Notes under the pieces: generated by a model
Databases searched by the model: none
What the model was told of the DNA's origin: nothing
The model's input: only the letters and a program-made list of their open reading frames with translations
NCBI GenBank assembly: GCA_014529385.2
Contig: CM043964.1
Span: 138,718,529-138,782,528, forward strand
Source: Adiantum capillus-veneris
Lineage: Eukaryota; Streptophyta; Polypodiopsida; Polypodiales; Pteridaceae
Direction: 5' to 3'
DNA: 64,000 nucleotides
Translations under genes and position numbers: made by a program
Part shown: positions 1 through 11,096 of the stretch, one piece after another
Layout of the letters: every line of letters starts with the position of its first letter
How positions within the stretch are numbered: the stretch's first letter is position 1

Positions 1-945
1 ATTATTTCCAAAATCTCTGAATCAACAGTGCCATGCAAGACCAGATGCTACAACACTCTTTGGCAGCCTGCCTCATGATGTAGGCTCCACTTTCTATATA
101 TCCACCTTGGTAGGGTCTTTGCCTAAGAAAACACCTCTGACATGAGCTCCCAAACACCATATGTATCAATAATGATCTTCGTTTGTGCTAGGCCAACATC
201 ACCTTTTGGCCCCCCAATCACAAACCTTCCAAAAGGATTCAGATGGAAGATGGTCTTCTCATCCAGGTACTTCTCAGGCATCACAGACTTGATAACATGC
301 TCCTTGAGATCAGTGGAAATCTTGTCATTGGTAACTATTTCATTGTGTTGCATAGAGGTAAAGACCGTATGAATTATGATGGGAACCATGGCAGTGATGG
401 CACCATTTCATTCTTGTATTCAACTGTTACTTGAGTTTTGCCATTTGGGCAACCATGCATAAGTTCCATTCTTTCTTACCTCTATGAGCATGGCACCTAG
501 TTTGGTAGCCATGACATGATTGAGGGGCATAAGCTCCTTATCAGTCTCATCAGTAGCATAACCAAACATATGCCCTTGATCTTTTGCACCAATCTCCTCG
601 GCCTTATTTTTGTGAAATGTCCATGCACATCTTGAGCAATGTCTGGGCTCTACTGTTTGATGTTAACCAAAACCTTGCAATGATCAGCATCAATACCCAC
701 ATCATCTGACATAAACCAATTTCCTAGCGACTGTCCCGAATCTTCTCATTGTTGATATCTACAATAATTGGTGGTAATCTCCCCAAAGATCATCACCATG
801 TTACTCTTGGTGCACATCTCACAAGCCAACTTACTCTCTTGATCCTGTTGTAGGCATGCATCCAGCACTACAATTAGACACTTGATCCCACAACTTGTCT
901 AGATGTCCCTGATTCACTGACTCCGAGGTGAAGAGAAAATTTGAC
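1..945 (-). pseudogene. S-adenosylmethionine synthetase pseudogene, 3' part beyond window
   Basis: Read on the minus strand, the segment aligns by eye from the N-terminal FTSESVN block near 940, through the [28 protein letters not shown] and VRKNGT blocks, to [22 protein letters not shown] and KIIIDTYG near 150-260, then GKDPTKVD and GAYI.RQAAK near 70-115. These are the conserved blocks of plant SAM synthetase, which makes S-adenosylmethionine from methionine and ATP in the cytosol. The reading frame changes several times and contains stops, so it cannot make an enzyme. Only about 300 of some 390 residues lie in the window. I see no introns, but plant SAM synthetase coding regions often lack them, so retroposition is not proven. 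Confidence 0.88.
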
Positions 946-1039
946 ATATTTTAGGGTTTCTATGCGTCAAGGGCCTGGAAGTAGCTAGTAAACAATCTTG
1001 GAAGGCTGAAGCTGCTTCTCACATTCGATGAGGCCCCCG

Positions 1040-1442
<403 letters not shown>

Positions 1443-1546
1443 TCAGCGTGCTTATGGGATCCCAACAGAATCTCTGTTTGTGATTGCAAGGTAGCAGCCC
1501 ATACAAGAGAGCAGCAGCTGCAATCTATCACCACGAGCTTGTGGCT

Positions 1547-3046
1547 ATGGCGTCCGCGGTCTGCTCCTCTAGCAGCCTCACAGCTGTGGCAGCATCTAGC
1601 ATGAGCAAGAGCTCCTTTATGTCCGGATGGGCATTGCGAGCCCTCACCGATGAAGATGTACTGTGAACATATGGAGAGTCGTTTAAAAGACGTTGAGTGT
1701 GTGTATGTGTGTGTGGGAGTGCGTGTGCACTGTGGTTCATATGTGTATGAGTGTGAGAGAGAGCGAGTGTTTGCGTTAAGTGAGTGAATGTGTGTGATTT
1801 TGGTGGTTCAATGTACCTTCAATTTACCCACCAGAAGATGCAAGCATTTGTGTTGCTCATAACGAATTGTCGTCAAGGGGATGAGAAGGTCACAAGCCAA
1901 AATTTGAAATTTGGAAAAGGGGAAGAAGTACACATGGCACACAAAGTCTTTGGAGGAAAAGGAAAGCAATGTGCAGTGAAGACTTGATTGAAAGTTTGGG
2001 TACGGGGAAGGGGAAGGAAGGAGGCAATTATCATGACATGGTCCACAAGATCATGACAGTAGGTAATCCATCACCGTCACCGTAGTTGCTTGAAGGTTAA
2101 GAATTCATGTAGCGAGCTTAATCAAGTGTTTGAATGCTAAACTCTTTGATACAAAAATGGTTAACAATGTTCACTAATTTGTCAAGTATAGGGCTTAATG
2201 CAGTGAGCTAAATGGGACAGTTTGATGCTAATCTCTTTGATACAGAAATGATTAACCATGTTAACTAGTATGTCAAGATTGATTACCTACAGGCCTGCTA
2301 TCAAGTGGAGTTGTCCCATGAAATGTCGAGCTCGCTACATCCACCCCTCCATCCAAAACTCCAAGTTTCCACGATTAAGCTCAATGCTGAGCACTCGGTT
2401 TACTCCTGGCTTGATTACATGTAATTGCTACCACTGCCCTCATCCTTTTGGCGGCAGCAGCAACCGACAGGCCTTTGTGGTTACCTGGCAGCACTCCTCC
2501 AGAATGGCCTGATGGAAGCCTACTTGGGGACTTTGCCTTTGACCCCCTTGGTCTTGGATCCAAGCCCAAGCTTCTCAAGTGGTTTGTGCAATCAGAGATA
2601 GTGAACTGCAGGTGGGCTATGTAAGGAGGAATTTTGAACACCCCATGTACTCAACTGGAGAGGCCGAGTATTTCATAGATACAAATACCCTCTTTGTAGT
2701 GGAGCTTATATTCTTAGGTTGGGTTGAGGGCCAAAGATGGGTAGACATCATTACTCCTGGACCAGTGAATACTGACCCCATCTTCACCAACAACAAGCTA
2801 ACAAGCACAGATGTTGGATATCCCGATGGCTTTTGGTTCGACCCTCTTGGCTGGGGCTCTGGTTCTCCTGAGAAGATCATGGAGCTTAGGACTAAGGAGA
2901 TAAAGAATGGCAGACTCGCTATATTGGCCCTTATGGTTTCTTGGTTCCAAGCAATCTACACGGGCACTAGCCCCATTGACAACCTTACCGCCCATCTTTT
3001 CGACTCTGGCCACAGCACCATTTTCTCTGCTTTCTTGACCAAGTGA
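1547..3046 (+). pseudogene. Photosystem I light-harvesting protein (Lhca2-type) pseudogene
   Basis: A transit-peptide-like start at 1547 (MASAVCSSSSLTAVAAS, then SSFMSG..LRA) is followed after about 0.8 kb by the mature protein from about 2458 ([31 protein letters not shown]) to the TGA at 3046. The second half keeps [12 protein letters not shown]-like, [36 protein letters not shown] and IYTG.SPIDNL. These match Lhca2, a chlorophyll a/b-binding antenna of photosystem I in the thylakoid. The frame is broken after CRWAM: a TAA is present and about 15 residues of the first membrane helix are missing. The gap between 1665 and 2440 looks like an old intron, so this is a decayed gene copy and not a clean retrocopy. 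The 250 bp after 3046 look like a former 3' UTR. Confidence 0.85.
2131..2277 (+). repeat. Imperfect 55-bp direct repeat
   Basis: Two similar stretches (2131-2185 and 2223-2277) share CTCTTTGATACA, AAATG.TTAAC and TGTCAAG. They lie in the presumed intron of the Lhca2 relic. Confidence 0.7.
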
Positions 3047-3381
3047 GTGATGATGGTTGAACCTTCATCACTTGGAGAAAATATTGACACTTGCTTCCTT
3101 TGTATGCCGATTGAGACGTTTGTAAAAACCTTTTATTTGGTTGGAAGGTCCTATTTTGATGTGTAAATTGTGCCTGCTCGTGTTTTGTCAATTTACATGC
3201 GTCATTTTAATTGCATTAACTTGAGGGTATGAGTCAATTTTGATTATAGAACATGCCTGTTCTGATTGTTATCTACATCAGAAGTGCCACTGTTCTCTGA
3301 CCAAATGCCTCTCATTTGAGCCCTTCATCTCTCCCGAGTAATAAAGATAATGAAGTCTAGATTAAATGTTCAAAAAAACAA

Positions 3382-3461
3382 TGAGAGAGAGAGAGAGAGA
3401 GAGAGATCCACGACGAAGAGGAAGCAGGTAGTCAAGGAGAGGGCCCACGCTGCAGTATCAA

Positions 3462-3555
<94 letters not shown>

Positions 3556-3590
3556 CTTGCACACATGCGCCCGCACACACACACACACAC
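3382..3590 (+). repeat. (GA)n, (CT)n and (AC)n microsatellites
   Basis: GA tract about 3382-3406, CT tract about 3465-3549 and a short AC tract about 3575-3590. Open frames over them are repeat artefacts. Confidence 0.95.
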
Positions 3591-3694
3591 CCGTTTGCTT
3601 TCTTTTCTCTTGCCTGTCTAAAATTAGCAAAAGTTTTTGTGACTCCCTCTCTGCTACCATTTATGGATGACAATGTGGCCACAAGATTGTTCTT

Positions 3695-4229
3695 ATGTTT
3701 GACGATAGCATTTATGCACTATCTATCTCTTTTGCTATACAGCATAATGAAACAACTAATGCATTCAATTTGCATCCATTAACTCTACTGGGAGAGCATG
3801 TGAAGATAAAGGCTACTAAACTTGCTACTGGTGAAAAAATCTTCATTCTCAATCATGGCCAATGTCAATTCAAGAAGGTTCGCATTGCTATTGAAAGCAC
3901 ACAAGGCATTGGAATGAAGGACACACTAGTAATAGTCCGATAGTCCCTCCACAGTAGTTGGTATACTACATGCAATGCCTTCACAAAGCAGACTACACAT
4001 GGCACTCAAGCAAGCAAAAGATATCATTCAAGTTCAAGAGCTACCTATGCATTATGATGGACATGTGGCATTTGAGTCACCATCTTTTGATCTATTTGTG
4101 CACGAACTTATGACAATTGCAACATGTGAATTTACCATGGAGAATAAGTTTGCACAAATAGAGTTTTGGAATATGCTCAGCAAGATGTTTCAAAAGCAAG
4201 GATATGACTGTGTATCAATGTGTGTGTGA
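3695..4229 (+). other. Two adjacent unrecognised open frames
   Basis: An 82-codon frame at 3695-3943 and an 84-codon frame at 3975-4229 lie in tandem in different frames, and their composition looks protein-like. I recognise no family. They could be a decayed exon pair or part of an old mobile element cut by element 1, whose 5' LTR homology starts at 4467. Nothing supports expression. Confidence 0.25.
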
Positions 4230-4328
4230 ACACATTAAAGGAAGAGTATGGCTCTTTTGTTTGAGACTATTTTAATGTGTGTGAACACATTAAAGGAAGA
4301 GTATGGCTTTTTTATTTGAGACTATTTG
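4217..4328 (+). repeat. Tandem duplication, about 55-57 bp x 2
   Basis: The unit containing GTGTGAACACATTAAAGGAA and GAGTATGGCT occurs twice back to back (4217-4273 and 4274-4328), with a few mismatches. Confidence 0.9.
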
Positions 4329-4466
4329 AGATGCAACATGGCCACTTTGCTACTCTATACTCTGTAGAGTAACTATTGAGATCTTGATCTAATCTTTTTG
4401 ATTGCTTATGCTCGCTCCGTTTCTTGTCTGCTCGGGACTACTCGCTCGAGGATTGGGATTCCTCTT

Positions 4467-5314
4467 TAATAAGTAGCTAGTCTAGTTGCGAAATTCGGGG
4501 TGCAATGGCACTTCCAGATTGTAAATATCAAGCCATTTGACCCCTCAAACTCTATTTTTGGTTAACCTAAGGTAGCCTTAGTATATAAGGTACCTAGGTA
4601 ATTTTTGTAGAAACACTTAATCATAATCAAAAGTTTATCGTTGCCATCTACTATGTGTGAGAGAGGAAGAGAGAGAGAGTGAGCTTCATCCTAGCGCTAC
4701 TATCCGCTCGCTCATCACATTGGAGAACCGACAACACCATCGCTAGCCTCGACAAGAGCTAGGCAACAACGCCAAGCATTCCTCACGGAACGAAGCAAAT
4801 GCGCTCGCACATCTATGAGTTATTTGCAGCCATAAGTGTATCAAAGGATGTCAGTTTTTTGCTTGCAAGTAGTCGTTAGAATCATAGCGGCATAAGCTAC
4901 GCATAGGTACTCATAGATTTCAGTTTCGAGCACTTTTAGAATTTGGCTCTGTCTTTATATGCGTTTTTTATAGATGGGTTTAGAGTGAGGGTTTTGAGTG
5001 TAGAGGCTTTGGAACAGGTGTATCCTACTGAGGAGATGGTGTTCCTTAAGTTTCATACGATTCTAGAATGATTTAGTGAGTTTCCTTTCGTTTGTGTATA
5101 TGTAAGCTAGGTGGTGTAGTTGAGAGCAGTGAGATTCTAGGTTGTGGTTTAGTTGGCCTTCTAGAGTGTTGTATGTGTAGGATGGTCTCAGCCTAACAAG
5201 CTAAAGATATTTCCTCCGTGTGCCTATCATGTCATATGTGTCCTCGATTGACATTATGTTGATCTAGGTTCTGTTGCATGCACTTTATGGGTGGTGTGAT
5301 TCGCTCCTGCAACA
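4467..5314 (+). repeat. 5' LTR of element 1 (5'-truncated)
   Basis: About 850 bp match 13301-14150 nearly collinearly, with scattered substitutions, and end in GCAACA just before the primer site. The first 95 or so bp of the 3' LTR have no match upstream of 4467. Confidence 0.9.
4581..4590 (+). promoter_or_regulatory. Probable LTR TATA box
   Basis: GTATATAAGG is conserved in both LTRs (also at 13415-13424), in the expected place for the U3 promoter. Confidence 0.6.
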
Positions 5315-5315
5315 T

Positions 5316-5333
5316 TGGCATCATTGCCGAGGA
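5316..5333 (+). other. Primer-binding site, tRNA-Asp type
   Basis: TGGCATCATTGCCGAGGA starts two bases after the LTR end. It matches the complement of the plant tRNA-Asp(GUC) 3' end (TGGCGCCGTTGCCGGGGA) with a few transitions. Confidence 0.8.
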
Positions 5334-5853
5334 TACAAGGACTTAGGAGGTTTCCTAGTAACACTTGTGTGATGGTTGCTTGCTTTAGTTTTGTCTAAAG
5401 AAAGCATTTTTCTTAAAGGATCCGGAAGACGTTATTTCGAGGTCAAGTGGATAGCCAAGAAGCGTGTGTCTTGCCGAGGGTCTACAACTAGGTATATTTA
5501 GTTAGGATTTGTAGAATAGAGTAATTGTGGTGGTTGAGTGGTTTGTGAGGTGATAGAAGAATTTGCTAGTCCGTGTGTGGCATTGAAGCATTTTTCTACT
5601 CATAGATGCAAAACCCCATATGATTTGTAGGAGTAGCTTTAGGTAGGTGATGTGATTTTGATCTAGAGCTATTCATCACTAATTTATTTGCTAAGTGATT
5701 GTTTACATTTGAAATCACAAAAAAGTCTGCTTTTGAAGGAAAAAATACAATAAACAGCTTTCTGCTAACATTTTTGCATGGCTGATTGGCGTTGTGTATA
5801 TAAGAGGGCATGTGCAAGGGTTTTGTGTACAAAAACTATAATTCTATAAACTT

Positions 5854-7265
5854 GGACATTATACGCGTAAAATGTCTCAAGGGTCATCTGGAGACCAAAT
5901 TTGAAAAATCTGACTGCACTAGTGTGTTCAGAGGGGGGATTTACCCTAAGTACACATTGAAACTAGAGTTTTGACCAACTCTTGACACCCAAAAGACAAA
6001 AGGTGGAGTGTCAAAAATGGAAAAAAGAGAAACTTGTGATTCTGAGCACATTTTTGCATGAAAACTGGTAGAAGTGCTTGAAAACCAGTGCTAGAGGCTT
6101 AGGAATGCCTGTGAATGAATTCTGTCCAAAAATTCATTAGCAGACATCATACACGTATGATGTCTCTAGGGTGATTCCGGCAGCAATTATGAACTTTTGA
6201 CATTATATCCATCTTTTGTATGTTGTGTTGAGCACATACACCAAATCTCATATCATTTGGGCTTATAGATTGAGAGTTGAGAGAATTTTACTCTTTCAGG
6301 GGATTTCCTTGTCAAAAAAGTGATGATTTTGTGCAATTTCGGCATCCAAAATTTGTTGTGAGCACATATTCTTGTTGTACACACCAAGGGGCACCTCTGG
6401 TAGAAACAAAACTAAATTCTGACCACCTAGACATCATTCTTGTATGATGTCTTAAAGGCCAGATCTGAGGTTAAAAGTTACAACTAAGTGGACGCTTGTG
6501 ATCTACAGCATTTAGGAAGCATATAGGCCAAATTTCATCAAATATGAAGCATTTTTGGGCTTTCAAAGACGCATCTAGGCAAGTGGATGCCTGTATTGGC
6601 CATAACTTGCTCAAAAAGTGTCCAAATTCAATTTTGCAACTTGTTGTGAGTTGCCAGTATAGAGAGGAGTCTCTGGAGTAAATTTCACTTCATTTTGACT
6701 AGTTAGACATCATACGTGTATGATGTCTAAAGGACACTTTTAGAGACCAAGATTGAGATCTGAGCATACCAAGGTGTTAAGCACCACAAAACAAGCTCAC
6801 GTACCAAATTTTGTCAAAATCCAAGCACATAGACTTTATACGTGTATGATGTCTCAAGGCCAAATCTGACAGTCAAAATTTCACTTTTGACCACATAGGA
6901 CGGGTTGGAAATGATATTTTAAGCGTGTTTGCAAAATTTCATGTCATTCTGAGCCAAAAGACATCATACATGTATGATGTTTCATAGGCCAGATTTGGGT
7001 CAAATCAGACATTTGAGTATACCTCAGTGTTCTAGAGCATAAAAGAAGTCCTTAGTCAAAATTTCATTGCATTTGGAGCTCATTTGAGCTTGTAAAGGCT
7101 AGAAGACATGTCTGGACAGATTCATGTTGGTATTGATCATAACTTGCCCAAAAAATATCCAAATTGAATTTTGAAAGTTGCTGAGAGTTGCCCAAGTGAT
7201 AAAGATCCTCTGGAGTAAAAATCACCTTATTTGGCCACAATAGACATCATACATGTATGATGTCT
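5854..7265 (+). repeat. Leader array of seven periodic palindromes
   Basis: A 24-nt palindrome, AGACATCATAC followed by its mirror RYGTATGATGTCT, recurs at about 5854 (degenerate), 6142, 6429, 6705, 6831, 6959 and 7242. The copy at 7242-7265 is perfectly self-complementary. Spacings are about 288, 287, 276, 126, 128 and 283. The DNA between them is itself repetitive: one half carries a CCAAATTTCATCAAAT-like phrase, and the other a CATAACTTGCTCAAAAA, TCCAAATTCAATTTTG and CTCTGGAGTAAA phrase. The short spacings lack the second half. The array lies wholly between primer site and first ORF. Confidence 0.92.
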
Positions 7266-7596
7266 CTAGCCCTAATTTGGAGGTGATTACTTACATTGAG
7301 CTTTTAGAAGTGTTAAGCATTGTAAAGTAAGCTTAGTGACCAAGTTTCAACAAATTTGGGTCACATTTGGTTAAGATACGAGCAAAAGTCATTGATCCTG
7401 AAATTGCTTTGAGTGTTGTTTCAAGTGCAGTTCACCAAAACTGCTATAACTTTTGATAGACAACTCCAAATTGAGTCAGGTATAGCCAAGAGAAAAGCTT
7501 GCGAGCAATAGAGCTGAATTTTCCCAGGTTTCCTAAATTCAAAATTTTAGGGTACTCGGAACCAGTATCCACCAGAGGTCAGAAGACAACCCAGAC

Positions 7597-8690
7597 TTGA
7601 CTTTTAGGGACCTGACAAAGGTCCAAAGGTGCTTATTAAGGACTATCTTGAGAGTATTGAGTGGGCCTGACATTAAGAAAGCTAAGATCATCACGATGGA
7701 GAGCCAATCTACCAATCCTTTTTTAGATATGACCAGAGGTATGAGCCTAGTTAGAAGTGTTGAAATGTCAATCTATCCACATTTTTGACACAAACCCACA
7801 CAATGCACTAGAAAGAGGTGGATATTTGGTCAATGAAGGACCACATATATCTCCACCAAACATGAGAATTCCTACGAGAATTTCAAAAAGGGAGCAACCT
7901 GGATTCCTTTCCAGCGCGATAACGAGAGATGAAATGATCACAGAGATGGTAGACATGACTCCTCAAGTGAATCTGCCTAACGGACCATGGTTGTACCCAG
8001 ATGCAACCATAGAACATGACTTTTATAGAGGTAGAATTACGGCCACAACAAGACAAGATGTACCATCACCACCCCCTATAACTTACTCCTCTCCAAATCA
8101 GAGCAGAACCTTGAGAAAATATGATATTGAGAGCGACACATCTTCTCAGAGGAGTGATTCACCAAGAACCCAACCCACATTAAATCCAAAGGTATCTAGT
8201 GAGCAATTGAAGCTTATAGAAGGATTAGCTCAGAGACTTTCTCCTCTAGTTAAATATGACCTCCAAGAAGCTCTATGGTGCAAAATTGAGAGAAAATGGA
8301 CAAACCATATAAGAGAAGAGTGTTACTATGGCATGGAATATGCTAGGGAGAGGTATGTAAAACTTGTTCTAGTAGCACCTAGTCCACCTGGATACGCTAC
8401 GAGGAATGCGCCAGGTCCAGTAGGAGTTGCAAGACCATAGCTTGTCTTCGACAACAACCTCCAGGGCCAGGTGCTAGAATGCATATAGACATGAGATATA
8501 CGCAAATGATGGAAGCATCTAACAAACAAGTGCTACCATCTACAATGTATTATAACAACCAAAGGGGTATTGCCCTTCAAAGAGACAAAAGATGAGAGAA
8601 ACACATGGAGTGGTGAGGCCGGTACAACCTCCACCTCTTGCGTTTCAACCTGAAGAAATAAGATACGAGATGGACAAAAGGACATTGCGG
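7597..8690 (+). pseudogene. Element 1 gag-position ORF, frameshifted
   Basis: An open frame starting at 7690 (MESQSTNPFLDM) passes by a frame change into a long frame ending at 8440. That frame contains QPGFLSSAITRDEMITEMVD, a Ser/Pro-rich linker, and KLIEGLAQRLSPLVKYDLQE. It then continues in broken frames to about 8690 (MHIDMRYTQMMEASNKQVLP). It occupies the gag position, between the leader and the protease. I see no zinc knuckle and no recognisable capsid motif, so the gag role rests on position alone. Stops and shifts make it non-functional as written. Confidence 0.5.
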
Positions 8691-8694
8691 CTCA

Positions 8695-9786
8695 TTGCTA
8701 ATAGTGTTAAATATAATGGATAACTCTTCCAAGGAATTTCACATAGCTATACCTGAGATTTGTAAAGATATAGACGGTCTTGACAAATTGTGGAAACAAG
8801 TCAGAGAGGCCAATGAATCAAGTGAGATAAGAAGACGAGTAAACCAAACGAGTGATGGAAGAGGAGTGTATCTTCCAGCAATAGAGGAATTTGAGACTGG
8901 ATCTCAAATGAATCTAGAAGTGGAATCATATTGGGGAGACAAAGGATCTGTACAGTCTATGGACAGTCAACCCCATTCGCTAAGAACACTACCGTCCTAT
9001 ACGAGAGAGCAGGAGGCCAAGTCAGATGTTATAGCAGTCCCATCACAGAGACTGTCTTACAACAAGGTCATTGATTTGAAAGGGCTGATAGACATTTTGT
9101 CGACACCATGCACTTGTCTGATAACCTTAGAAGAGTTGCTCAGAATACGACCAAACATGTGGGCTACTGTGGGAAGATGCCTAGAGAAGTTTGGTGTTAA
9201 AAAATCAATGACTCAAATTGAGGAAGGGATCAAAGAACTTGAAATGCCTCAACTAAACACTAGGCTAGTGCCATTAAATAAGGTAGGCAAGTATTATGAG
9301 GGAGAATATGGGAACACCACTCTTCCTGTGGAATTCCAAGGTGTAAAAACCATGGAAATCCTTGATAGTGGAGCCGGCGTTTCCATCACAACAAAAGAGG
9401 TCTAGAAAAAATGGGAAAGACCAACAATGAGGGCTACTAGGATGAAATTGCATCTTGCAGACGGACACATGGAAAGGCCCATAGGACTGCTAGAAAAAGA
9501 AATTGTTACTTCTTGTGGCATTGAATATGAGCAAACCTTTGCTATTGTTGATTTCGGCAAGAAGAACAATTGCGACATAATATTGGGAAGACCATTCATG
9601 AGACAACTGAAAATGGTCCAAGACTGGGGTTATGACAATATCTACCTGAGACATGTAGAAACCACAACAAAGATAAATCTGAAGGACCATAGTTATAGGG
9701 ATGTGATGAGAACACCTATGGAGGAGTTTGATTTTGCTACTGTAGCAGGATCAGAACTTTCAGCATGGTTGGGTAAGCCTAAATAA
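8695..9786 (+). pseudogene. Element 1 retropepsin-like aspartic protease region
   Basis: The frame at 8695-9405 ends with the active-site-like segment MEILDSGAGVSITTKEV (D-S-G-A). After a single TAG it continues in the same frame from 9406 to 9786 through RMKLHLADGHMERPIGLLEK, a flap-like region, and CDIILGRPFMRQL, the ILG motif of retropepsins. Upstream, ITLEELLRIRPNMWATVGRC is a helical block. The family cleaves retroelement polyproteins. The single TAG between the two halves is the only break I see here. No RT follows, so the protease is orphaned. I am confident about the fold class and less so about the lineage. Confidence 0.72.
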
Positions 9787-9792
9787 CTGTGG

Positions 9793-11096
9793 ATGTGTGG
9801 AGCTTCGCAATGTGGAAGTTTAAAGCGAGAGGAATACATCCTAGAAATGGCAAATGAAGATATGGATTATATCCCATACCCCTTTCCTAAGAAAAAATTA
9901 GAGCCACTTGAATGGGAACACATCTTGGCTACTTTGGATGTGTGCACTATTCAAGACGATCCAACAACAAAGTTTTGTGATGAAGATGGCTTTGATGTCA
10001 TTCCTTATTTTGCAGTGAGTGTAATCCAAGAAAACAAAACCAAAGAAGAAGACGAGTTCTATGAATCTATAGAACACTTGGAGCTTCAAGAAGATACCAA
10101 CAACGGATATCCAGACAAGCCAACAGTTGACAAGAACGAAACTTTAACTAATGTGCGGTTTTATGATTGTCCAAATCAAAAAACCAGGAACCAATGTTGC
10201 CGCTACAAGAATAAAGTGCACCATAAGTGGATTCCAAAATCCTCGACAAAACGCAATTGAAACAAGCATCCTCGTACTTGGCTCCCATACATGAAGAAAA
10301 GACTCATCCAAGAAGAACACAGCCATGTAAACGAGCTACCAATGCTCTAATCAAGTGGATACCAAAGTCATCCCAGAAACAAAAATCAAAGAGCAAACAG
10401 ATAGTAACTTTCCATAACCAGCCAAACCACAAAGGTAAAGTGCTAGAATGCAATCTTGTTGAGGATAGTAGCGATACTGATGATTCTTATGACATTCCTT
10501 ACCAGAAACTCAGGTCATCACTAGCAACTTCAGTAACAACCAAGGAAGGCCACATGCAAAAAGCAACAAGTCTAAATCAAAAAGTTCGACAAATCTGGAT
10601 ACCAAAGAGCCAGATTGTCTAAAAACAAGTATGGATCAAGAAGACAAAGATCTCTAATGAAAAATCACAAGATCCAACACCAAAAGGAAAACATTTGGAG
10701 TTTGCAAGAACATCTACAAAATTCACAAAGGCGCAAGCTTCCACAACTCAGATTTAAGTTTCAAAGAAGTTGATTCAAGCATAGAGAAGTCAGGAGTTCA
10801 TTTGGATTCCGAAACAATTAAAGTATCAACTATCAAAGCCTAAATTGCATCCTCAACCAAGAGTACAAGAGCTAAAGCAAAGACCATTGAAGACTCCCAC
10901 AAAGACAAGGTGGATTCCAAAGCAGTCTCTTCAAACACAAACAAAGAAGGGACAAGTATGGGTTCCCAAACGAGCAACATCAACGAAACAACCAGTAATC
11001 ACGAAGAAGTGGGTCCCAAAGGTAACCATTAAAACTATTGTCATTGCATTGCCACTTGAATTCTTTCAATTCCTCCTACGGTTACAGTATAGTTAG
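9793..11096 (+). pseudogene. WxPK-repeat protein of element 1
   Basis: Frames at 9793-10260, 10227-10622 and 10845-11096, plus patches between them, share one short repeated motif: an aromatic-basic W[IV]PK core, usually preceded by K, R or Q. I count copies near 10226 (KWIPKSS), 10348 (KWIPKSS), 10595 (IWIPKS), 10630 (VWIKK), 10806 (IWIPKQ), 10912 (RWIPKQ), 10957 (VWVPK) and 11009 (KWVPK). The linkers are rich in Lys, Gln, Ser and Thr and look disordered. The N-terminal part is acidic (EEDEFYESIEHLELQEDTNN). Single WVPK motifs occur near the gag zinc finger in some plant copia elements, but a run of about eight is new to me. Frame changes break the gene now. Confidence 0.6.

Noticed and set aside
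5854-7265. CRISPR-like array
   Set aside because: The repeats are palindromes in a eukaryotic LTR element leader, the spacers are themselves repeated, and no cas-like gene is present.
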